Both the position numbers and the translations under genes were made by a program. The notes under the pieces were generated by a model. It did no database searches. It was not told the origin of the DNA and saw nothing but the letters and a program-made list of their open reading frames with translations. A stretch of DNA of 32,711 nucleotides from Methanobacteriota archaeon (GTDB lineage Archaea > Thermoplasmatota > E2 > DHVEG-1), in assembly GCA_026394435.1 (NCBI GenBank), contig JAPKYG010000037.1, positions 1-32,711 of the forward strand, given 5' to 3'. How positions within the stretch are numbered: position 1 is the first letter of the stretch; the number at the start of each line of letters is the position of its first letter. This document shows positions 22,102 through 30,799 of this stretch, in pieces.

Positions 22102-23577
22102 ATGGCAAAACCAGTTCCTAAGAAGAATCGCACACAAAAAAAAGTGGAAAAGAAAAAGCCTGTGAAATTGGCTAAGCCAAAAATCATCCCTGTGAAAACA
22201 AAGAAACAAGTCGTGAAAACAATCGCAAAGAGCAAGGCCCTAAAACCTACGAAAAAATTACAAAAAGTTGAGACCGCTCTCGAGAAGAAAAAACCAGTAG
22301 AAAAGAAAACGAAAAAAGTAACGACAGCGTCTGAGAAAAAAATTGAGAAGAAAAAAGAGCCGGAGCGAACGTTCCTTCCCCCGCCAATAAAAACAGTAGA
22401 AGAACCAAAAGAATACAAGATGATACGAGCAGAAATAAACAAACTGCGGAAAAACCATTTTCTGCCTATTTCTATTATCGATGGTATTGTCGAGCGTGCT
22501 GCACGGGATAAAAAACTAGAGGCTAAATTGAAATACATTGTTGAAAAATCACTTGAAGAATACGCGAAAAATCTGATTGACCCGACTGAAGCATGTGGCA
22601 TAATTGGTGCGCAGAGCATCGGGGAGCCTGGCACACAGATGACCATGAGAACGTTCCACTACGCTGGTGTCGCAGAAATTAACGTTACCCTTGGGCTACC
22701 ACGATTAATTGAGATAGTGGATGCCAGGTCCTCTCCATCAACTCCCATGATGAACATTTATCTTCGAGATGAGTATCGGGTGAACCCGGATTTAGCAAAA
22801 GAGATCGCTAATAAGATAGAGATAACCCGGCTAACTGATGTTGCTGATATTGAAATGGACCTCGTGAACATCACTATATCCATTAAACCAAATAAGAAAA
22901 CCATGGAGAAAAAAGGAATCGCCATCAATGAACTGTTAGGGCGGGTGCAGTCGGTCCGGAAGCTTTCTGCGAAAATCGAAAAAGAAACCGTGAAAGTGAC
23001 GTTGGATGAGCCTGGTTATAAGATACTTCAGAATACAAACGAGACGCTCAAGAACCTGAAAATCAAGGGAATCGACGGGATCAAACGAGTCATCATCCGA
23101 AAGGAGCCGAATGAAGGGTATGTTATCTACAGCGAAGGCAGTAATCTCAAAGAAGTCTTAGATATCGAAGGCGTTGACCCCTACCGGACAACAACGAATG
23201 ATATCCATGCGATTGCCAGGGAACTAGGGATTGAAGCAGCGCGAAACATGATCATCCATGAAGCAAATGCTACCTTGTCAGAACAGGGGTTGAATGTTGA
23301 TATGAGACATATCATGCTTGTTGCTGATGTGATGACTGCTGATGGGACCGTCCGGGCGATTGGCCGACATGGTGTCAGTGGTGAGAAAAGCTCAGTTCTT
23401 TCACGAGCAGCGTTTGAAATCACGGTGAATCATCTCCTGCTGGCGAGTCAGCGGGGGGAATCAGATGAGCTCAATGGTGTCGCAGAGAACATTATCGTTG
23501 GGCAGCCAGTGAACCTTGGTACTGGTGCGATTGAACTTGTTATGAACACAAGAAAACCAAAACAGAAGGGAAAATAG
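22102..23577 (+). CDS. rpoA2: DNA-directed RNA polymerase subunit A'' (Rpo1C) with lysine-rich N-terminal extension
   Basis: [47 protein letters not shown]; about 100 Lys-rich residues precede the conserved core. Confidence 0.95.
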   Translation: MAKPVPKKNRTQKKVEKKKPVKLAKPKIIPVKTKKQVVKTIAKSKALKPTKKLQKVETALEKKKPVEKKTKKVTTASEKKIEKKKEPERTFLPPPIKTVEEPKEYKMIRAEINKLRKNHFLPISIIDGIVERAARDKKLEAKLKYIVEKSLEEYAKNLIDPTEACGIIGAQSIGEPGTQMTMRTFHYAGVAEINVTLGLPRLIEIVDARSSPSTPMMNIYLRDEYRVNPDLAKEIANKIEITRLTDVADIEMDLVNITISIKPNKKTMEKKGIAINELLGRVQSVRKLSAKIEKETVKVTLDEPGYKILQNTNETLKNLKIKGIDGIKRVIIRKEPNEGYVIYSEGSNLKEVLDIEGVDPYRTTTNDIHAIARELGIEAARNMIIHEANATLSEQGLNVDMRHIMLVADVMTADGTVRAIGRHGVSGEKSSVLSRAAFEITVNHLLLASQRGESDELNGVAENIIVGQPVNLGTGAIELVMNTRKPKQKGK

Positions 23578-23880
23578 ATGGTAGACGTAAATAAAGTATT
23601 AAAAGACGTTTCAAAGAAAGGAAAGATCATTATCGGGGAAAAACAGACGAAAGCAGCGATCCAGAAGGGTACGGCAAAACTCGTGGTAATGGCAAATAAC
23701 TGCCCGTACGCCAAAGCTATTACCGCCCTTGTTACGGAAAACAAGGTGCCAATATACAATTATACCTCCAATGGTGTTGAGCTTGGGTATACCTGCGGAA
23801 AGAGCTTTGCGGTTTCCTCCTTTGCAGTGCTTGATGAAGGGGGATCAAACATCCTGCAGCTCGTGAAGAAAAGGAAATAA
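23578..23880 (+). CDS. rpl30e: 50S ribosomal protein L30e
   Basis: GKIIIGEKQTKAAIQKGTAKLVVMANNCP; position between rpoA2 and nusA. Confidence 0.93.
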   Translation: MVDVNKVLKDVSKKGKIIIGEKQTKAAIQKGTAKLVVMANNCPYAKAITALVTENKVPIYNYTSNGVELGYTCGKSFAVSSFAVLDEGGSNILQLVKKRK

Positions 23881-23885
23881 CCAGA

Positions 23886-24311
23886 ATGGCAGAGATAACC
23901 CTTTCAAACGAGACCGTTCAGTATATCAACCTTGCATCCATGCATACCGGGGCAAGCATCAGAGACTGTGTCGTTGAGGATGACCGTGTGGTGTTTGTCG
24001 TTGAGAAAGGACAACTCGGGATCGCTATCGGAAGCAAAGCGAAGAATCTGGAGAAACTCCGGTCTCTTTTCAAGAAAAGCGTGAAGTTCGTTGAATTTGA
24101 TGAGGATAAAGCCAGGTTTGTACAAAATCTCTGCAAACCCTATGAAGTGACCAAGGTCAGCCTTGAAGGAAACGATGATGCAAGTGTGGTACGAATAGAA
24201 GTGAACCCCGGGGATAAGTCAAAATTGATTGGGAAAGGCGGACGAAACATCAATATGATCCGGAAGATGGCACAACGTCATCATCCGATAAAGGATGTTC
24301 AAATCGTTTAG
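23886..24311 (+). CDS. nusA: NusA-like transcription termination factor (archaeal KH-domain NusA)
   Basis: KGQLGIAIGSKAKNLEKLRSLFKKSVKFVEF...NPGDKSKLIGKGGRNINMIRKMAQRHHPIKDVQI. Confidence 0.93.
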   Translation: MAEITLSNETVQYINLASMHTGASIRDCVVEDDRVVFVVEKGQLGIAIGSKAKNLEKLRSLFKKSVKFVEFDEDKARFVQNLCKPYEVTKVSLEGNDDASVVRIEVNPGDKSKLIGKGGRNINMIRKMAQRHHPIKDVQIV

Positions 24312-24334
24312 GATATCTCTCCTGTAGGTAATAC

Positions 24335-24341
24335 TTTTAAA
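24335..24341 (+). promoter_or_regulatory. Putative TATA box starting a new transcription unit after nusA
   Basis: tacttttaaagg, about 35-40 nt upstream of the GTG at 24376, in the 64-nt gap after nusA. Confidence 0.4.
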
Positions 24342-24375
24342 GGGTGTTGTATTCCAGGTTGGTAGGGGGTACAGT

Positions 24376-25830
24376 GTGCGCATACGAGCTCATCCCATTA
24401 TTGATTTTAAGAAACGAGCGGAGCTTCCGTTTTACTTTCAAAAAAAGAAGTTAGTAGGCGAAGATGGTGACACGATCGCCTCTGCGTTGCATGCGACAGG
24501 GGTGAGAACATTGACAACGAGTCTTAAGTATGAGAGTCCTCGAGGGTTTTTTTGTGGGATTGGGAAATGTTCCTCGTGTCTGATGAGGGTGAATGGTGTT
24601 CCGAATGTGCGGACTTGTATCGCGCCTTTGAAAGAAGGAATCCTTGTTGAGATGCAGGAGAAACTCGCTGAGTTACCAGACGCCGAGTTCTTTGGAGAAC
24701 CCAAAAAAACTATCGATGTTGATGTGCTGATTGTCGGTGCTGGTCCTGCTGGCTTGTGTGCAGCAATCGAGAGTGCGACGCAGGGAGCCTCAGTGTTGAT
24801 TGTTGATGAAAACCAATGTGTCGGGGGACAGTTGGTTAAACAGACCCATAAGTTCTTTGGTTCCAAACAAGAACATGCAGGGACCCGGGGTATTGATATC
24901 GCAAAAGAACTGGAAAACGACCTGCGGAGACTGGAGTGCGAAGGGAAAATCCAGGTTATGACCGATGCGACCGTTATTGGATGTTATGAGAATGACAAAA
25001 AGCATCGGTTTGGGGTGGTGGAACGCCATGAATACAAAAGTAGATTGTACGATGTTCGATGTGACGCAGTGATCCTGGCTTGTGGTGCTATGGAGAACAT
25101 GCTGTTGTTCCCCGGTAACGACCTGCCCGGGGTGTACGGAGCTGGTGCTGTTCAGACACTTATGAATGTCTATGGAGTAAAACCAGGTGAGCGTGTCCTC
25201 ATGGTTGGCGCAGGGAACGTCGGCTTGATTGTCTCATATCAATTATTACAGGCTGGGATTGCAGTCGACCGGGTCGTTGAGGCAGCCCCCTTTATAGGTG
25301 GGTATAATGTTCATGCGGCGAAACTCCGACGATGCGGTGTGCTGATACAAACATCTCATTCTATCAAAGAAGTTTGCGGTGAGAAGAAAGTGGAAGGCGC
25401 GGTTGTCGTACGACTTGATGAGAATTGGAAACCAATCAAAGACTCGGAGGAATATATCAAATGTGATACGATTTGTCTTGCGGTTGGTTTGACTCCTTCG
25501 ACTCGATTGCTTTCTCAGATTGGTGTTAATCTTGAGTTTATTCCTGAGGCAGGTGGGTACGTCGCTCCTCATGACGGGGCGATGCAGACGTCGGTCAAAG
25601 GCGTGTATGTGGCAGGGGATGCCTCTGGTATCGAGGAGGCATCAACCGCGATGATCGAAGGGAAAATCGCTGGTCTTGCCTCAGCCATCCTGTTAGGTCG
25701 TTCCAAGAATAAGAAACTCTTAGCACAGTATCGTGAGGAACTCGCGCAGCTTCGAGCAGGGCCTTTTGGGGAAAAACCACGGATCGCGAAAGAAAAAATA
25801 GCAAAACTAGCGGAGGCACATCATGCGTGA
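24376..25830 (+). CDS. [2Fe-2S]-FAD oxidoreductase, HcnA-HcnB fusion / dye-linked L-proline dehydrogenase alpha-like
   Basis: N-terminal GFFCGIGKCSSCLMRVNGVPNVRTC followed by VLIVGAGPAGLCAAIESATQGASVLIVDEN and VLMVGAGNVGLIVSYQLLQAG dinucleotide-binding motifs. Confidence 0.85.
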   Translation: MRIRAHPIIDFKKRAELPFYFQKKKLVGEDGDTIASALHATGVRTLTTSLKYESPRGFFCGIGKCSSCLMRVNGVPNVRTCIAPLKEGILVEMQEKLAELPDAEFFGEPKKTIDVDVLIVGAGPAGLCAAIESATQGASVLIVDENQCVGGQLVKQTHKFFGSKQEHAGTRGIDIAKELENDLRRLECEGKIQVMTDATVIGCYENDKKHRFGVVERHEYKSRLYDVRCDAVILACGAMENMLLFPGNDLPGVYGAGAVQTLMNVYGVKPGERVLMVGAGNVGLIVSYQLLQAGIAVDRVVEAAPFIGGYNVHAAKLRRCGVLIQTSHSIKEVCGEKKVEGAVVVRLDENWKPIKDSEEYIKCDTICLAVGLTPSTRLLSQIGVNLEFIPEAGGYVAPHDGAMQTSVKGVYVAGDASGIEEASTAMIEGKIAGLASAILLGRSKNKKLLAQYREELAQLRAGPFGEKPRIAKEKIAKLAEAHHA

Positions 25831-26284
25831 GTATGAGAAAACCGGCATACTCTCGACGAAAGAGTTGCAGGTTCCCTCAAAGAAGCAGCTTGAGAAAGGG
25901 GTCGCAATCCTTGAGTGTGTTCAGGAGATCCCTTGTAACCCCTGCGTGGATTCCTGTCCGGTTCATGCGATCTCTATGAAAGATATCAACGCGCCACCGG
26001 TGAATGATTTTGAGAAGTGTATTGGGTGTACGAAATGTGTTGGCGTGTGTCCTGGCTTAGCGATTTTTGTGGTAAAAGTCAAAGACGATAAAGCATGGGT
26101 AACGTTACCGTATGAATTTATTACCGTGCCTAAGGTAGGAGATAGTGTACAAGCGTTGGATAGGACAGGTACGGTACGAAGTAAAGCGTTAGTTAAAAAA
26201 ATAGTGAAGCATGGGAAGACCATGGTTGTTACTATTGAGGTCGAGAGCAGTTTAGCTATGGATATCAGGAACATAAGGGTCTGA
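25823..26284 (+). CDS. Ferredoxin-like 4Fe-4S protein of the dehydrogenase operon
   Basis: CNPCVDSCPVHAI and CIGCTKCVGVCPGLAI, plus a ~70 aa C-terminal extension; GGAGG upstream; overlaps the previous stop. Confidence 0.85.
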   Translation: MREYEKTGILSTKELQVPSKKQLEKGVAILECVQEIPCNPCVDSCPVHAISMKDINAPPVNDFEKCIGCTKCVGVCPGLAIFVVKVKDDKAWVTLPYEFITVPKVGDSVQALDRTGTVRSKALVKKIVKHGKTMVVTIEVESSLAMDIRNIRV

Positions 26285-26287
26285 TGT

Positions 26288-26560
26288 ATGAAGCGAAGTA
26301 TTGTCTGTCGATGTGAAGATATCAGCGAAGAAGATGTGATTCAAGCAATTGAGGAAGGGTACACAGATATCGAGGAGCTTCGCAAGAAACTTCGGATCGG
26401 TATGGGGCCTTGTCAGGGTCGTGTCTGTATTCAGCTGGTGGCACGAATCCTTGAGAGGAAAACCGGAAAGAAGATATCAGAGATTCATCTTCCGACAGTG
26501 CGGCCTCCGTTGGTTCCTGTATCTCTCGGAACACTGGCAAGTGAGAACGATGAAAAGTAA
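26288..26560 (+). CDS. BFD-like [2Fe-2S]-binding protein
   Basis: IVCRCEDISEEDVIQAIEEG...GMGPCQGRVC: CxC...CxxxxC BFD/Fer2_BFD signature. Confidence 0.88.
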   Translation: MKRSIVCRCEDISEEDVIQAIEEGYTDIEELRKKLRIGMGPCQGRVCIQLVARILERKTGKKISEIHLPTVRPPLVPVSLGTLASENDEK

Positions 26561-27698
26561 GGCGGATGTCGTCATCATTGGCGGTGGAGTGAACGGTTGT
26601 TCTCTTGCGTACCGTCTCGCAAAAAAAGGGTTGGATGTCGTCGTTGTTGAGAAAAAATATCTTTCATCTGGTGCGACTGGTGCGTGTGGTGCTGGGATTC
26701 GGCAGCAGTGGTCCACACGGGAGAATACGCAACTTGCGATTCAAAGTGTCAAGATCTTTGAACAGTTAAGTTCTGAGCTTGGTCAGGATATTGAGTTCCG
26801 TCAAGGCGGGTATCTGATTGCGGTTCATGATGAAAAAGAGATGAAGCAATCAGAAAAGAATGTCGCGATGCAGCGATCCCTTGGCTTAAAAGTCGATATC
26901 TTGAAACCAGAGGAAATAACCGGTGTTGTACCCATCCTCGATGTCAAGGGCATGAGGGCGATTGGTGCGACGTTCTGTCCGACCGATGGTCATGCCAACC
27001 CGTTTCGTACCACGTTTGCGTATGCTGATGCTGCACGAAAACATGGTGCTGAAATCAACACCCATACCACAGTTATTGATGTAAAAACAGCAAAGAAAGC
27101 AATTCATGCAGTGGTGACGGATCAGGGGACCATACAGACAAACGTGGTCGTAAACGTTGCAGGGATTGATTCTAAAACAATAGCAGAGATGGTAAAGGTA
27201 AAACTGCCTCTTACCCCGTTCCGTAAGGAGATACTGGCAACAGAGCGGTTACAGCCGTTGTTTGAAGCCATGGTGATTTCCTTTAAAGACGGGATTTATT
27301 TTAGTCAGCAGAAAGAAGGACAGATCGTTGGTGGCATTCCCATCCCTGAGGAGAAAGGAGGGTATAAGACGATGCCAACGCTTGCGTTTCTTTCGCATAT
27401 GGCACAAACATTGACGAGGTATGCTCCGGTGTTAAAACATGTGAATGTGTTGCGGCATTGGACCGGGTTCTACGATATGACTCCTGACGCGAGGCCTATC
27501 CTTGGTGAGGTAAAAGGGGTGAAAGGCTTCATCCAGTGTAGTGGGTTTAGTGGCCATGGATTTATGATATCACCGATGGTATCATTCCTCTTAACCGAGC
27601 TGATCGCTGAACAAAAGACTTCTGAGGTCCTTGAAAGTCTTAGCCTTGAACGATTCAAAGGAAAGAACATCGAAAAAGAACTCTCCGTCGTTGGCTAA
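26550..27698 (+). CDS. FAD-dependent amine/imino-acid oxidoreductase (DAO family; HcnC / L-proline dehydrogenase beta-like)
   Basis: ATG at 26550 gives MKSKADVVIIGGGVNGCSLAYRLAKKGLDVVVVEKKYLSSGATGACGAGIRQQW; C-terminal GFSGHGFMISP. The listed start at 26349 would read over the BFD gene. Confidence 0.88.
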   Translation: MKSKADVVIIGGGVNGCSLAYRLAKKGLDVVVVEKKYLSSGATGACGAGIRQQWSTRENTQLAIQSVKIFEQLSSELGQDIEFRQGGYLIAVHDEKEMKQSEKNVAMQRSLGLKVDILKPEEITGVVPILDVKGMRAIGATFCPTDGHANPFRTTFAYADAARKHGAEINTHTTVIDVKTAKKAIHAVVTDQGTIQTNVVVNVAGIDSKTIAEMVKVKLPLTPFRKEILATERLQPLFEAMVISFKDGIYFSQQKEGQIVGGIPIPEEKGGYKTMPTLAFLSHMAQTLTRYAPVLKHVNVLRHWTGFYDMTPDARPILGEVKGVKGFIQCSGFSGHGFMISPMVSFLLTELIAEQKTSEVLESLSLERFKGKNIEKELSVVG

Positions 27699-27730
27699 GT
27701 AGGAACCATAATAAATATTGGTTTGGTATC

Positions 27731-29623
27731 GTGTCGTTGTCTATGGATTATAAAGCAATTGGTTTTAAGGCTGGCCTAGAGATTCATCAGCAGCTTGATA
27801 CCCATAAGTTGTTTTGTTCGTGTCAATCCAGGATTACAGAGAATGCTGAGTATACATTTGAAAGACTGCTTCGACCAACGCAAAGTGAACTTGGTGATGT
27901 TGACCGGGCTGCACTTGAGGAAGCAGCGCGGAAGAGACGGTTCTTGTATACCGCCTCAGGGACATCAACGTGTCTGGTGGAGGCAGATGAGGAGCCACCG
28001 CATGCTGCAAACAAAGAAGCAGTCGATATCTGTTTAATCATGGCAATGCTTCTTGGTGCAAAACCGGTGGATGAAATACAGTTCATGAGGAAAATCGTCA
28101 TTGACGGATCCAACACCACCGGGTTTCAGCGAACCGCCTTGGTTGCTATGGGCGGATCTCTCAAGAACGTGCGGATTTCCAGCCTTGCCTTAGAGGAGGA
28201 TGCTGCTCGAAAGCTCACCGAGAAAGAGAAACTAGTAAACTACGGTCTTGACCGCCTGGGGATACCACTTATTGAGATCACCACCGAGGCAGATATCACC
28301 TCTCCGGAGCATGCACGGGAGGTAGCTGAACAGCTTGGGGTGTTGCTGCAGGCGACAAAAAAGGTGAAACGAGGGTTGGGGACGATACGACAGGATCTGA
28401 ATATTTCTATCGCGAGCGGAGCACGTATCGAGGTCAAAGGGATACAATCGCTGAGTTCTATTTCAAAGGTTGCGGAAAATGAAGCGCTCCGACAGAAGGG
28501 TGTTCTAGAAATCGCAGAAACATTGAGGAGTCGAGCCAAGAAAAGTGATCTGACGTATATTCATAGTATTGACTTGTCCGCTGTGTTTATAAATTCAAAA
28601 TCGAAACTGATTCAGAATCAGCTACAAAACAAGGGACTTGTCAAGGGAATCCGTCTTGCTGGATATCATGGGTTGCTTAAATTGGAGCGGACACGTATCG
28701 GGAAAGATCTTGCGGTCTACGCAGGGCTTGCCTCAGGTATCGGCGGTATTATTCATAGCGATGAGATGCCAGGGTATGGCTTTTCAGAACAAGAGATACA
28801 AGAGGTGAGTAAGCGCATACAGCTGGGTAGCCAGGATGCGTTTGTCCTCGCGCTGGGCAATGAAACCATGGTTGATGCTGCCTTAAATGCTGTTTTGCGA
28901 AGGGCAATGATGTTTTTTGATGGAGTCCCAGAAGAGGTCCGCAGAAGCCTTCCGGATAATACGACTGAGTACATGCGACCGTTACCAGGCGCCGCACGCA
29001 TGTATCCAGAGACAGATGTGCCTCCCGTGCGAATAACAATAGAACGATTACAACGGATACAACTCCCAGAGAAACCTGAGGAGAAACGAAAGCGACTTAC
29101 CATGCAGTACAGCCTGAATGAGGAGCAAATCAATCAGTTACTTTCCAGTGGTTATGAAGATGATTTTGAAAAGTTGGTAAGGCAATTTCCAGACCTGGAG
29201 AGTGTAATTCTTCGTACCTATCTGAATACGTTCTCAGAGCTTGAAAATGAAGGAATTCAAATAGAAATCGTCGATGAAAAAATGCTCATCGAGGTGTTTT
29301 CTGCTTTACGAAAAGGATGGTATGCTAAAGAAGCGGTCCCTCCTCTCTTGAAATATCTTGTGAAGCATCCCAATTCATCTGTGGAGGATGCGATTCAAGG
29401 GTGTGGATTCCAACCCACAGGGGAAGAGGAGATTGTACAGGTTGTACGGAGAATCGTTGCAGAGCGAAAAGACTTTGTCAAAGAACGAGGGACTAGCGCG
29501 CTTGGTCCACTCATGGGTCTGGTGATGAAAGAGCTGCGAGGAAAGGCTGACGGCAAGCTGATCAGTAAAACCCTTCATGAGGAGATTTTTAAGGTTATTT
29601 CGTCGGCCACTCCAACCAACTAA
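27731..29623 (+). CDS. gatE: Glutamyl-tRNA(Gln) amidotransferase subunit E
   Basis: FKAGLEIHQQLDTHKLFCSCQS...FMRKIVIDGSNTTGFQRTALVA...; 630 aa. ATG at 27743, about 29 nt after a TATA-like aataaatatt, may be the true (leaderless) start. Confidence 0.96.
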   Translation: MSLSMDYKAIGFKAGLEIHQQLDTHKLFCSCQSRITENAEYTFERLLRPTQSELGDVDRAALEEAARKRRFLYTASGTSTCLVEADEEPPHAANKEAVDICLIMAMLLGAKPVDEIQFMRKIVIDGSNTTGFQRTALVAMGGSLKNVRISSLALEEDAARKLTEKEKLVNYGLDRLGIPLIEITTEADITSPEHAREVAEQLGVLLQATKKVKRGLGTIRQDLNISIASGARIEVKGIQSLSSISKVAENEALRQKGVLEIAETLRSRAKKSDLTYIHSIDLSAVFINSKSKLIQNQLQNKGLVKGIRLAGYHGLLKLERTRIGKDLAVYAGLASGIGGIIHSDEMPGYGFSEQEIQEVSKRIQLGSQDAFVLALGNETMVDAALNAVLRRAMMFFDGVPEEVRRSLPDNTTEYMRPLPGAARMYPETDVPPVRITIERLQRIQLPEKPEEKRKRLTMQYSLNEEQINQLLSSGYEDDFEKLVRQFPDLESVILRTYLNTFSELENEGIQIEIVDEKMLIEVFSALRKGWYAKEAVPPLLKYLVKHPNSSVEDAIQGCGFQPTGEEEIVQVVRRIVAERKDFVKERGTSALGPLMGLVMKELRGKADGKLISKTLHEEIFKVISSATPTN

Positions 29624-29933
29624 CGTTTCCGTTCTCTAGAAGGTTCTTGATATGGTCTTGTTCTGGGGTACGAATTGTTTTTCTTGTTTTAAACCAGACA
29701 AAGAGGATTTTATCTTCTTCAAATTGAATTCCATCGATGGGGTCTCCAAGATACCGGAAATTTTCAGGGTTATAGGGGTACTGTTTCATGAACGTTTGAT
29801 ATTGTTGTGAGGTGAGTTTTCCTATTCTTTGATGTAACGGGGTAATTGCTGTTCGATAGGAGAGTGCCACTCCTGCGATGACTCCGATTACAATACCGAT
29901 AAAAAATACCCATACCGTCATTAGTGGATCCAT
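29595..29933 (-). CDS. Membrane-anchored protein resembling COG4741 (predicted endonuclease distantly related to archaeal Holliday junction resolvase)
   Basis: MDPLMTVWVFFIGIVIGVIAGVALSYR TM segment, then FRYLGDPIDGIQFEEDKILFVWFKT. The ATG at 29933 has GAGG 8 nt upstream; an alternative ATG at 29987 overlaps the GT2 stop (TGATG). Confidence 0.65.
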   Translation of the reverse strand: MDPLMTVWVFFIGIVIGVIAGVALSYRTAITPLHQRIGKLTSQQYQTFMKQYPYNPENFRYLGDPIDGIQFEEDKILFVWFKTRKTIRTPEQDHIKNLLENGNVSWLEWPTK

Positions 29934-29986
29934 GGTTTCTTCCTCACGTAAAAGGGATACACGAAGAGGTTGAATACGTTTTCTCA

Positions 29987-30691
29987 TCAGATTTTTTTAG
30001 AAGGGGTTACTCGTTTTTTGAAGAGGAATTTCAGGTTTTTTATACCGTCTTTGAAGCTTTCGAGTTTCACCTGGCCTTCTCGTGGGTAGAGGGTTGATGG
30101 TATCTCTTTTGTCTTGATGTGCTTATTGGTAAACATTTCTATCTTTATTTCTTCAGAGAACGGCATCCCGTTGTTGAATGTTTCTAATGGTTGTATTTTG
30201 GAGAGTGCGTCTCGTTTGAAGATCCACATGCCGGACTGCGAGTCTCGGATGTTAACTAAGAAGAGGACTTGAAGGGTCCAGGCTAAGGTCAGGTTCCCGA
30301 ATCTGTGTTTCAGAGACATCGAGCCGTGCTTGAGTCCTGCAAAGCGATCCGTGGTGATGAAATCAAGGTGTGAATCAAGGAGTAGTTGGATATATTCATG
30401 GATGCTATTAAACGGGTAGGTCGCATCAGCATCTCCGGTGACGATGATGTCACCGGTTGCATGTGCAAGCCCGGTTTTATAGGCCCGGCCGTATCCTTTT
30501 CGTTTCTCAAGGATAACATGAGCTCCTTTACTTGATGCGATTTCCCTGGTTTTATCCTTGGAATCACCATCGACAATGAGGATTTCAAGATCCCATGTAT
30601 GTTTCGTAAAATAGTCCAGGTTCACCGCGTCAACGGTTTTACCAATGCCGCGTTCCTCGTTGACCGCGGGGATAACGATACTGATCTTCAG
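29987..30691 (-). CDS. Family 2 glycosyltransferase, apparent CTG start
   Basis: LEILIVDGDSKDKTREIASSKGAHVILEKRKGYGRAYKTGLAHATGDIIVTGDADATYP. The frame extends upstream of the listed GTG (30625) as LKISIVIPAVNEERGIGKTVDA, the essential first GT-A strand. Confidence 0.85.
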   Translation of the reverse strand: MKISIVIPAVNEERGIGKTVDAVNLDYFTKHTWDLEILIVDGDSKDKTREIASSKGAHVILEKRKGYGRAYKTGLAHATGDIIVTGDADATYPFNSIHEYIQLLLDSHLDFITTDRFAGLKHGSMSLKHRFGNLTLAWTLQVLFLVNIRDSQSGMWIFKRDALSKIQPLETFNNGMPFSEEIKIEMFTNKHIKTKEIPSTLYPREGQVKLESFKDGIKNLKFLFKKRVTPSKKI

Positions 30692-30732
30692 ATTTACTCA
30701 CTCCAGGAAAGAGTATAAAAACAAGGGGGTTA

Positions 30733-30789
30733 AAAGGGTTTTGAAAAAAAAGATAAAAAAAAGAGATAAAAAAGGGGTAAAACCCCTTT
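30733..30789 (-). terminator. Hairpin plus poly-T terminator downstream of the PGF-CTERM surface protein gene
   Basis: Minus strand: AAAGGGG-TTTTA-CCCCTTT (7-bp stem) followed by TTTATCTCTTTTTTTTATCTTTTTTTT. Confidence 0.7.
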
Positions 30790-30799
30790 ATGTTTGTGT

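Noticed and set aside
22098-22646. 182-aa minus-strand Phe-rich ORF opposite rpoA2
   Set aside because: The Phe/Ser richness is the complement of Lys-rich AAA/AAG codons in the RpoA2 tail, not a membrane protein.
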